Below are positions 1 to 7,127 of a stretch of 64,000 bases of DNA, piece after piece. Numbering within the stretch: position 1 is the stretch's first letter; each line of letters starts with the position of its first letter. Origin of the DNA: Vibrio tasmaniensis (GTDB lineage Bacteria; Pseudomonadota; Gammaproteobacteria; Enterobacterales; Vibrionaceae); assembly GCF_024347635.1 (NCBI RefSeq), contig NZ_AP025510.1, positions 1,674,001-1,738,000 of the forward strand, in the 5' to 3' direction. A program made the position numbers and the translations under genes. Under the pieces are notes generated by a model. It did no database searches. It was not told where the DNA came from and saw only the letters and a list, made by a program, of their open reading frames with translations.

Positions 1-31
1 TAGTCTCTAGTCTCTAGTCTCTAGTCTCTAG
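1..31. repeat. Heptamer tandem repeat (TAGTCTC, about 4.4 copies)
   Basis: Four perfect copies of TAGTCTC followed by TAG at the window edge, so the array may extend further left. The following 100 bases up to the insertion sequence contain no gene that I can see. Confidence 0.9.
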
Positions 32-130
32 CATATTACAGCCACCCGCTCTTTTAACAACAAACAAGGTTCCGTCGAAGTGGGTCCGTCAAAAATCATT
101 AGACCTATTGATGCCACTTTATAGAACGAA

Positions 131-168
131 AAAGGCAGACCTTATGGCCTTAATGCCGATCGTTTAAG
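131..168 (+). repeat. Left terminal inverted repeat of the IS
   Basis: Matches the reverse complement of 1556-1593 with scattered mismatches; the longest shared blocks are GGCAG and AATGCCG. Confidence 0.7.
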
Positions 169-173
169 AAGAC

Positions 174-201
174 TTGAACGATCTTGCAGTTAGCAGATAA
201 T
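174..201 (+). promoter_or_regulatory. Transposase promoter (TTGAAC-16-GATAAT)
   Basis: A -35 TTGAAC (174-179) and a -10 GATAAT (196-201) are separated by 16 bp. Predicted transcription start is about 206-209, inside the left arm of the hairpin at 199-227. Confidence 0.5.
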
Positions 202-231
202 CCCCATCAACAACGTTGATGGGGATTTTTT
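199..231 (+). promoter_or_regulatory. Hairpin sequestering the transposase ribosome binding site
   Basis: A perfect 13-bp stem (199-211 with 215-227, loop AAC) followed by a T run ends one base before the transposase ATG. The only Shine-Dalgarno-like sequence, GGGG at 221-224, is in the right arm. Transcripts entering from outside would form the full hairpin and hide the site (or terminate at the T run), while transcripts from the internal promoter start within the left arm and leave it open. This matches the known protection of IS10 and IS50 from read-through; here it is inferred from sequence. Confidence 0.65.
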
Positions 232-1554
232 ATGCTTGAACAAGAATTAGCAATGGCACACGAGACCATTGAAGATGCCGACAATTATGAATCTGTCGTC
301 GACGCCATTCAGATTGAGTGGATAGAACAAGCTCTTCTTGAAACCAATAAAGCGAGCATAAGACGACGCCGACTTCCCGCTCAGCAAGCTGTCTGGTTAG
401 TTATTTGGATGGGGCTGCAACGCAACATGTCTATCAAAGAGGTATGCAGTTCATTAGACATTGCACTTCAGCCTAAACCTGAAGATAGCTGGTCTCGTGT
501 TGCACCCAGTGTCCTAACTGATTCACGCCGACGTCTAGATGAGAGTCCGTTAGCGGCTCTGTTTCACACAACGGTAAAGGCTTGGAACGGAGATATCCTT
601 CAACAAGACAAAGACTTAGAGCTTAATGTTCTTGCTGTCGATGGAACAACATTTCGGTGTCAGGATTCCCCAGAGAACGCTGAACAATTTGGGTTCATCT
701 CCAAAAAATTGAAACCTTACCCTCAACTTCGTTTAGTCGCTTTGATGTCAACAGAAACTCGAATGATTATGGGGGCGGCTTTTGATGGTTGTCATGTCGG
801 TGAAACGACCTTAGCTAAGCGCCTATTCAATGACATCCCCGCACACTCATTGACCTTATTTGATCGTTGTTATTTCTCGGCAGACCTTTTGCTGTCCTGG
901 CAAGAGAGTGCGGAAAATGCGCACTGGTTAATGCCTGCAAAACGTAAACTACGCTATGAAGTGTTGGAGAAATATGCGGAGAACGACATGCTTATCTCAA
1001 TGCCTATCTCTCCTCAAGCTCAACGGCAGAATCCGAATTTACCCGCACGTTGGGAAGCCAGATTAGTCCTATATCAAGAGCCAAAAGGTGAGATAAAAGG
1101 TTTTATTACTTCACTTACAGACCCTAGTAAATACTCGCTAGAAAGCCTGCTGCGTATTTATTGGCAACGCTGGGAGATAGAAGAAGGTTATGGTGAAATT
1201 AAACAGACTCAACTGCAAAGTCACGTCACTTTACGAAGTCGTTTTTCTGCCGGTGTGAAGCAAGAGCTTTGGGGCGTATTACTTGCCTATAACTTAGTGC
1301 GATTAGAGATGGTTAAGATAGCTTCAGAAGCCGGGGTTCGAGCGACTAGGGTCAGTTTTACCGCCGCAATTAACCTTATTGATGCGCAATTACGTTGGTT
1401 AGCTTTAAGTCCAGACGGAACTCTACCTGTAAAACTGAAAAGGATGAGAGAAAGTTTGAGTCACTTCATTCTTCCAGATAAAAGAAAGGACCGAACGTTT
1501 CCACGTTCAGTCCTCTTTGTCCCAGCCAAATATCCGTTCAGATTCAAGCAGTAA
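232..1554 (+). CDS. IS4-family transposase
   Basis: DDE transposase of 440 residues that cuts and pastes its own element. The N-terminal part (about residues 15-100) looks like the IS4 N-terminal domain. The catalytic core follows: the first Asp lies in AVDGTTFR, the second in LFDRCYFSADLL, and the IS4 signature Y-x2-R-x3-E-x6-K is exact in YWQRWEIEEGYGEIK, supplying the catalytic Glu. The length fits intact family members and there is no frameshift. The start ATG at 232 has GGGG seven bases upstream, inside the regulatory hairpin. A second in-frame ATG lies at 253, but its upstream sequence is a poorer ribosome site. Family assignment is secure; the exact IS name cannot be given from sequence alone. 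Confidence 0.93.
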   Translation: MLEQELAMAHETIEDADNYESVVDAIQIEWIEQALLETNKASIRRRRLPAQQAVWLVIWMGLQRNMSIKEVCSSLDIALQPKPEDSWSRVAPSVLTDSRRRLDESPLAALFHTTVKAWNGDILQQDKDLELNVLAVDGTTFRCQDSPENAEQFGFISKKLKPYPQLRLVALMSTETRMIMGAAFDGCHVGETTLAKRLFNDIPAHSLTLFDRCYFSADLLLSWQESAENAHWLMPAKRKLRYEVLEKYAENDMLISMPISPQAQRQNPNLPARWEARLVLYQEPKGEIKGFITSLTDPSKYSLESLLRIYWQRWEIEEGYGEIKQTQLQSHVTLRSRFSAGVKQELWGVLLAYNLVRLEMVKIASEAGVRATRVSFTAAINLIDAQLRWLALSPDGTLPVKLKRMRESLSHFILPDKRKDRTFPRSVLFVPAKYPFRFKQ

Positions 1555-1555
1555 T

Positions 1556-1593
1556 GCTTATCCGAACGGCATTAGACCTTATGGCCTGCCCTT
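1556..1593 (-). repeat. Right terminal inverted repeat of the IS
   Basis: Inverted partner of 131-168; ends about 25 bp from the gdhB stop codon. Confidence 0.7.
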
Positions 1594-1617
1594 GTGTCTT
1601 TCGTTTTTATCTAATCG

Positions 1618-4600
1618 CTAATCTGTCGACATGCAATTTAGATTTAACAACATCAATTCACGCAGTGCTACTGAGAACTTGGCAAACTCATGAACCGAAC
1701 CTACTTTGAATTCGTTCAAGATGCTTTCCCAACGATGTAAAGAAACCGAGTTACTTTCCATCCAATCATCAAGCGCTTTAATCACATCGAGGTCTGAAGC
1801 ACAACCGCAGTTAAGCACTTGGCCAGTTAGCTGACGTTGCTGCCAATCCAGATCTTCTCTGAATGCTGCACGTGCCAGCGCTTGCCAGTTGTTGTCGACT
1901 GCTTGGCCATTGATTTGTTTCAAGAACCAGTGCAGAGACAAACGGTCGCCAAGGTTGAAGTAAAGCTTAGACGCTTGTTGTACCGTTTTACCCGTCTCAC
2001 GAGCCACTGTGGATATATCCAGTGCTGAGTACAAGCTAGACAAACGCGCGACTGAATTAGCCAACTCAGCGTTTACGCCTTGGTCAATCCATAGCTGTGC
2101 CATTGCGTTATGCTCTTCTACTTCAGAAGCCACTAGGTTTTCATCCAGTTTCTCTGTGATAGTAAGAACATCACCTTGGTAAAGTTCAATCAGTGCTTTC
2201 ACTGACTGTTTACCGGTACGGTTTCTTAACAACCAACGAGCCAAGCGACGAAGTGTACGGCGAACATGGTAGATCAATTCGTATTGAGCTTCAGAACTTG
2301 AAACATTGTCCAGTTCACGGATGCTCTTCAGAACTTTGCCAAGACCGTAGATTTCACGTGATGCCGCGTATGCATTGGCAATATCAACGATATTTGCGCC
2401 CGTCTCTTCTTGCAGACGAGTAACGAAGTTACAACCCATCTCGTTAACCATTTGGTTAGCCAGTGCCGTCGCAATGATTTCAGAGCGTAGTGGATGGTTA
2501 TCCATATGCTGAGAATAGTTACGACGTAACGCTGTTGGGAAGTATTGCATAAGCTGTTGGGCATGGAATTCATCATTAGCGATATCATCACTAACAAGAT
2601 CTTCTTTAAGTACCATTTTACCGTAAGCGACAAGTACAGAAAGCTCTGGTCTTGTTAGACCTTGACCCTGCTTTTCACGCTCAAGCAATGTTTCGTCATC
2701 TGGGATGTATTCCAAACCACGATCCAAGTACCCTGCTTTTTCCATTGTATGAATAAAGCGGATCTGCTCTTTTACTAAGCCAACACCTTGATGCTCAGTA
2801 ACCGAAATAGACTCAGCTTGGCAATATGCGTCGTCTAATACGATTTCGCCCACTTCATCTTCCATCGATTCAAGCACTTGGTTACGTTGCTTAACGGTTA
2901 GATCACCATTAGACACCAAGCCATTCAAGAAGATCTTAATGTTTACTTCATTATCCGAACAGTCAACACCACCAACGTTATCAACAGAGTCAGTATTAAC
3001 TCGGCCACCCGTCAACGCGTATTCAATACGACCCAGTTGAGTCATACCCAAGTTACCACCTTCACCAACAACCTTAGCTTTCAGGTCACGGCCATCGATA
3101 CGAAGCACGTCATTTGCACGGTCACCAACATCTGTATGAGTCTCATTTGAAGACTTAACGTAAGTACCGATACCGCCATTCCAAAGAAGATCAACCTGCA
3201 TAGACAAGATCGCTTTGATCAAGTCATTCGGTGCCATTGATGCTTTCTTAGTACCCAGCATTTTCTGAATTTCAGGCGTCAGGGAGATAGACTTCGCTCG
3301 ACGAGAGAAGATGCCACCACCTTGAGAAATCAAGTCTTTGTTGTAATCTTCCCAGCTTGAGCGAGGTAGATTAAACAAGCGCTCACGCTCTACCCAGCTT
3401 GATGCTGATTCTGGGTTCGGATCGATGAAGATATGCATGTGGTTAAACGCAGCTTGCATACGAATATGCTTAGACAACAGCATGCCGTTACCAAACACAT
3501 CGCCCGCCATATCACCGACACCGATAGCGGTGAAGTCCGTTGTTTGACAGTTGATGCCCATTTCACGGAAGTGACGCTTAACAGATTCCCAACCACCTTT
3601 CGCCGTGATACCCATGGCTTTATGGTCGTAACCGTTAGAACCACCAGAGGCAAACGCATCGCCTAACCAGAAGTTGTATTCAGCAGATACTGAGTTTGCT
3701 AGATCTGAGAACGTTGCGGTACCTTTATCGGCGGCAACAACCAAATACGGATCATCTTCATCGTGACGAACAACGCTCTTAGGTGGGATAACCTCACCTT
3801 CAATGATGTTGTCTGATACGTCTAGTAGTGCACGGATGAAGCGCTTGTAACAACGTTGACCTTCAGCGAAGATCTCGTCTCGGCCAGACATAGTGTGCTG
3901 ACGCTTACAAACGAAACCACCTTTTGCACCAACCGGTACAATGACTGTGTTCTTAACTTGCTGTGCTTTAACTAGGCCTAGAATCTCAGTACGGAAATCC
4001 TCTTGACGGTCTGACCAACGTAAACCACCACGAGCAACTTTACCGCCTCGTAGATGCACACCTTCAATATCAGGTGCGTAAACGAAGATCTCAAACGCAG
4101 GAACCGGCGCTGGGATATCTGGGATCTCACTTGGTCTCATTTTCAGAGCCAACCAAGGTTTAGACTGTTTGTTGTCGTCCAACTGATAGTAGTTAGTACG
4201 AAGCGTTGCAGTGATCATTTCCATGTAACGACGAATGATACGATCATCATCCAAGCTTTCTACATGATCCAACTGTTCAGTGATCTTCTTGATAAGATCT
4301 TGTTGGCCTTTCGCGCTGCCTTTCAATTTAGGGTCAAAACGCTTGCCGAATAAACTCACTAACCCTTTCGCTAGATCTGGGTAATGAGACAATGTGTCTT
4401 CAATGTATTGTTGGCTGAATGGGAAACCCACTTGACGCATGTAACGCGCATACGCACGTAAGATTGAGATTTCACGACCAGAAAGACCCGCACCCAATAC
4501 CAAGCGGTTGAAACCATCGCTGTCTAACTCACCCTCCCAAATTGCCGCAAAGGCTTGTTGGAAAAGATCGCGAGCTTCACGAAGATCAATCGTCTTATCA

Positions 4601-6459
4601 CTCTTATGCAGCATCGAGAAATCAAGGATCCAATAAGTCACCCCGTTGGTTTTACGCACTTCATAAGGTGATTCACCAATAACGCGCAAGCCAAAGTTTT
4701 CAAGCATTGGCATCACATCAGACAGGTGAATTGGCTCATCACTGTGGTAGAACAGCTTCAAACGAACGGCTTTAGAGTCGGTAGCCTCTTCTTGAGGGCG
4801 GTAGAAAAGCATGCCAAGTTTGTTGTCTTCACTTAGTGCTTCTAGACGCTCAATGTCTGCAACCGCAGAACCAGGCATCATGTCTTCTTTGTACGAACGT
4901 GGGAATGCACGCATGTACTCTTTCGATAACGGAAGACCTTTGCTCTCACCGAAGTTAGCAACGATTGATTCAGACAGGCGGTCATCCCACGTAGACGATA
5001 CTTCCATTAAATTTTGCTCAATTGTTTTCACGTCCACATCCATGTTGTTGTTATCAACACGAACAATATAGTGCGTTCTTGCTAGCGGGCTTTCAGAGAA
5101 ATAGGTTGTGAATTCTACTTCCTGCTCACAACCAAAGTACTGCTTCAAGATGCGTTGTGTTTGACGGCGAAGCTCGGTGTTGTAACGATCTTTGGTTACG
5201 TAAACCATGCAACTAAAGAAACGGCCAAACGGGTCTTTGCGTACAAACAAGCGCAGAAGATCGCGATCTTGCATTTGAACTACGCCAGTACCGACCTCTA
5301 GCAGCTCTTCTTCTCGAGCTTGAAGCAGTTCATCACGCGGATAGTTTTCTAGAATATTGTGCAGTGCTTTGTAAGAGTATGACCCCTCACGGTAACCACT
5401 CGCGTCTAAGATACGCTCTACTTTTTCGCGAACTAGAGGAATGCTTTCAACGGTTTGGTTATAAACGGCAGAAGTGTAAAGACCAGTAAAGCGATGCTCA
5501 CCAATGACCTTACCTTTCTTATCAAATTTCTTAATACCGATGTAATCGTTGTAAGCTGGGCGGTGAATGCGTGAAGCCGTGTTGCCCTTGGTTACGATAA
5601 GTACATACGGTTTTTTTGCTTCAAGACGTGCCGAATCCGAAAACTCAGACAGCTTAACGTTACGCACACGATCTGAATTCGCAAACAAACCAAGACCTTG
5701 CTCCTTAGTCGGTTGCAGTTCTGTGTCGCCATTTACAGAAACAAGGTCATATTCCTTGTAGCCCATAAACGTAAAGTTGTGCTCGCCTAACCAACGAAGA
5801 AACGCCAACGTCTCATCAAAACGTTGACCGTCTACAGGAATGCTCTCTTTTTGCTTTTCAACTTGATTAGTTACTTGCTCAAGTTTTTCAACCATCTTCA
5901 GCCAATCGTTCACGACTAAACCGGTATCGGTAAAGATATCCAGCAGTTCCGTTTTAAGCGCTGTCATTTCAGCTTTGCTGCTAAGACGGTCTACTTCGAT
6001 ATGGAAAAGCGATTGGAATGCACCTTCGTTATTGCTAACGCCGACAACACTGCCCTTATCAGAGCGTGAGATTTGTGTTGGATTGTGAAGCATAAGGTGA
6101 GAAGAAAGGTCTAGGCGAGTCAGCGCCATTTTTACAGAGTCTACAAGGAATGGGCTATCTGGTACGACTATCTCAACGATAGTGTGAGTAGATTGCCAAC
6201 CTTGACGACTTACTGTCGGGTTAAAAACACGAACAGAGATTTGGTCAGCTTTCTTTTCATTGATGTGATGCCATAAGCTAACTACAGCACCGTATAAATC
6301 GGATTCGTTTCTCTGAGTTAAATCGTCGTGAGAAACATTACTAAACAAGTGTTGAGCAAGTTGAGTTACGAGAGGTCGATGAGCAAGGTCAAGTTTGTCT
6401 TGAATCAGTTTGTACACTTTTTCAAGTAAAACTGGAACCACAGTTTCACGTGCGGTCAT
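1618..6459 (-). CDS. gdhB: NAD-specific glutamate dehydrogenase (large, GDH180-type)
   Basis: Oxidative deamination of L-glutamate to 2-oxoglutarate and ammonia with NAD+, in the cytoplasm; the large bacterial class with long N- and C-terminal extensions. The product is 1613 residues, the usual length. The central catalytic region shows PVGAKGGFVCK (catalytic Lys), GVGDMAGDVFGNGML and VVGEGGNLG, characteristic of this family. The reading frame extends 5 codons further upstream to a TTG, but the ATG at 6459 (MTARET) has GGAG about 7 bases upstream and was chosen as the start. It is transcribed alone. The IS inserted just beyond its 3' end, so its original terminator may have been displaced; none is visible between the stop and the IS. 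Confidence 0.95.
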   Translation of the reverse strand: MTARETVVPVLLEKVYKLIQDKLDLAHRPLVTQLAQHLFSNVSHDDLTQRNESDLYGAVVSLWHHINEKKADQISVRVFNPTVSRQGWQSTHTIVEIVVPDSPFLVDSVKMALTRLDLSSHLMLHNPTQISRSDKGSVVGVSNNEGAFQSLFHIEVDRLSSKAEMTALKTELLDIFTDTGLVVNDWLKMVEKLEQVTNQVEKQKESIPVDGQRFDETLAFLRWLGEHNFTFMGYKEYDLVSVNGDTELQPTKEQGLGLFANSDRVRNVKLSEFSDSARLEAKKPYVLIVTKGNTASRIHRPAYNDYIGIKKFDKKGKVIGEHRFTGLYTSAVYNQTVESIPLVREKVERILDASGYREGSYSYKALHNILENYPRDELLQAREEELLEVGTGVVQMQDRDLLRLFVRKDPFGRFFSCMVYVTKDRYNTELRRQTQRILKQYFGCEQEVEFTTYFSESPLARTHYIVRVDNNNMDVDVKTIEQNLMEVSSTWDDRLSESIVANFGESKGLPLSKEYMRAFPRSYKEDMMPGSAVADIERLEALSEDNKLGMLFYRPQEEATDSKAVRLKLFYHSDEPIHLSDVMPMLENFGLRVIGESPYEVRKTNGVTYWILDFSMLHKSDKTIDLREARDLFQQAFAAIWEGELDSDGFNRLVLGAGLSGREISILRAYARYMRQVGFPFSQQYIEDTLSHYPDLAKGLVSLFGKRFDPKLKGSAKGQQDLIKKITEQLDHVESLDDDRIIRRYMEMITATLRTNYYQLDDNKQSKPWLALKMRPSEIPDIPAPVPAFEIFVYAPDIEGVHLRGGKVARGGLRWSDRQEDFRTEILGLVKAQQVKNTVIVPVGAKGGFVCKRQHTMSGRDEIFAEGQRCYKRFIRALLDVSDNIIEGEVIPPKSVVRHDEDDPYLVVAADKGTATFSDLANSVSAEYNFWLGDAFASGGSNGYDHKAMGITAKGGWESVKRHFREMGINCQTTDFTAIGVGDMAGDVFGNGMLLSKHIRMQAAFNHMHIFIDPNPESASSWVERERLFNLPRSSWEDYNKDLISQGGGIFSRRAKSISLTPEIQKMLGTKKASMAPNDLIKAILSMQVDLLWNGGIGTYVKSSNETHTDVGDRANDVLRIDGRDLKAKVVGEGGNLGMTQLGRIEYALTGGRVNTDSVDNVGGVDCSDNEVNIKIFLNGLVSNGDLTVKQRNQVLESMEDEVGEIVLDDAYCQAESISVTEHQGVGLVKEQIRFIHTMEKAGYLDRGLEYIPDDETLLEREKQGQGLTRPELSVLVAYGKMVLKEDLVSDDIANDEFHAQQLMQYFPTALRRNYSQHMDNHPLRSEIIATALANQMVNEMGCNFVTRLQEETGANIVDIANAYAASREIYGLGKVLKSIRELDNVSSSEAQYELIYHVRRTLRRLARWLLRNRTGKQSVKALIELYQGDVLTITEKLDENLVASEVEEHNAMAQLWIDQGVNAELANSVARLSSLYSALDISTVARETGKTVQQASKLYFNLGDRLSLHWFLKQINGQAVDNNWQALARAAFREDLDWQQRQLTGQVLNCGCASDLDVIKALDDWMESNSVSLHRWESILNEFKVGSVHEFAKFSVALRELMLLNLNCMSTD

Positions 6460-6579
6460 AGTCACACTCCACAATTAGAATTTTATTTTATTATTAGGGG
6501 GCTTACTTAAGCTAGCGTTTGAATGAAGCCTTAAAGGCCAGTTCTACTAACGAGTTAAGCAAAGGTAATGCATTCATTT

Positions 6580-6609
6580 ATTGTAAAAGCATTATTGATA
6601 AATAGTTAA
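6580..6609 (-). promoter_or_regulatory. Possible gdhB promoter (TTAACT-18-TACAAT)
   Basis: Read on the minus strand: TTAACT (6609-6604), 18-bp spacer, TACAAT (6585-6580), about 120 bp before the gdhB ATG. The rest of 6460-6687 is AT-rich with no gene. Confidence 0.3.
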
Positions 6610-6687
6610 TTGTTTTAGAGGTGGTAAGAGGTGAAATGTTTGATTATGTGATTAAGATTCCCTTTAACTCACTAGGCACACCAAGCT

Positions 6688-6906
6688 TTACAGAGCTTCT
6701 AACTTAATAAACTTATTTTTTTGGTCAGTTGTTAACCTAAACTGTCCTCTAACCCCTATTTGTGTAAGAAATGGTCTGAATCGAGTTGCAGGTAACTGTA
6801 GGCGTAACCCCGTTGTTGTTACTACTTGAACTTTACTTGCAGCGCCCGAGTAGCTAGCCAAAAACTGCTGATATGAGATGTTAAGTTGGAAAATATAGCG
6901 ATTCAT
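6688..6906 (-). CDS. DUF2835 family protein
   Basis: A 72-residue protein of a conserved gammaproteobacterial family of unknown function, recognised from MNRYIFQLNISYQQFL at the N-terminus and the LQLPATRFRPFLT core. No signal peptide or membrane segment. The frame stays open to a GTG at 6948, but the ATG at 6906 has AGG 6-8 bases upstream and gives the usual family length. It lies between pepN (upstream, terminated) and gdhB on the same strand. A LexA-like palindrome sits 7 bases upstream of the ATG, so damage-inducible expression is possible. Confidence 0.85.
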   Translation of the reverse strand: MNRYIFQLNISYQQFLASYSGAASKVQVVTTTGLRLQLPATRFRPFLTQIGVRGQFRLTTDQKNKFIKLEAL

Positions 6907-6913
6907 ACGATAC

Positions 6914-6929
6914 CTGTATAAATATACAG
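6914..6929. promoter_or_regulatory. LexA (SOS) box-like palindrome
   Basis: CTGTATAAATATACAG fits the gammaproteobacterial LexA consensus CTGT-N8-ACAG exactly, with an alternating AT-rich centre; 7 of 8 half-site positions are symmetric. It lies directly upstream of the DUF2835 start on the minus strand. Confidence 0.5.
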
Positions 6930-7019
6930 TGCCGGTGTTTTTTGGCACAAAACAATGTCTGAAAGTGAAACTGAGCTTGAAACTGCTCTAGCTTATCGAA
7001 AATTCGATAAACCAGAAAC

Positions 7020-7053
7020 AAAAAATCAGTGGCAGATATTCTCTACCACTGAT
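7020..7053 (-). terminator. Intrinsic terminator of pepN
   Basis: On the minus strand, an 8-bp perfect stem (ATCAGTGG / CCACTGAT, 13-nt loop) is followed by a run of six T. It lies 75 bp beyond the pepN stop. Confidence 0.75.
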
Positions 7054-7061
7054 GACTTTTC

Positions 7062-7109
7062 GTTACTAGTAAACTGTTTATTAGCAAACAGTTACTAGCA
7101 TACAGTTTA
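7062..7109. repeat. Nested inverted and direct repeats after pepN
   Basis: GTTACTAG occurs twice (7062-7069 and 7091-7098). AACTGTTT / AAACAGTT form an 8-bp hairpin (7072-7093), and GTAAACTGT / ACAGTTTAC pair around it. There is no T run, so this is a structured 3' region of the pepN transcript rather than a second terminator. Confidence 0.55.
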
Positions 7110-7127
7110 CCTGAATGAGCGGCTGAC

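Larger units (their letters stand above)
131..1593 (+). mobile_element. IS4-family insertion sequence
   Basis: A single transposase gene is flanked by imperfect terminal inverted repeats of about 38 bp (131-168 and 1556-1593), sharing GGCAG, CC, TA, GG and AATGCCG blocks in inverted orientation. The right end lies only about 25 bp beyond the stop codon of gdhB, so the element sits between gdhB and whatever lies left of the window. I do not see a convincing target-site duplication next to these ends, so the exact outer ends may be a few bases off or the flanks may have rearranged since insertion. All parts (inverted repeats, promoter, full-length ORF) look intact, so the element is probably active or recently active. 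Confidence 0.8.

Noticed and set aside
119..131. Target-site duplication of the IS
   Set aside because: Sequences just outside the two inverted repeats do not match as direct repeats.
2328..2633. Small ORFs on either strand inside gdhB
   Set aside because: All are alternative-frame shadows of the conserved 1613-residue dehydrogenase.
6955..7098. 47-codon plus-strand ORF (MSESETELET...) beside the LexA-like box
   Set aside because: No ribosome site, and it runs through the pepN terminator hairpin; it is probably a chance frame.
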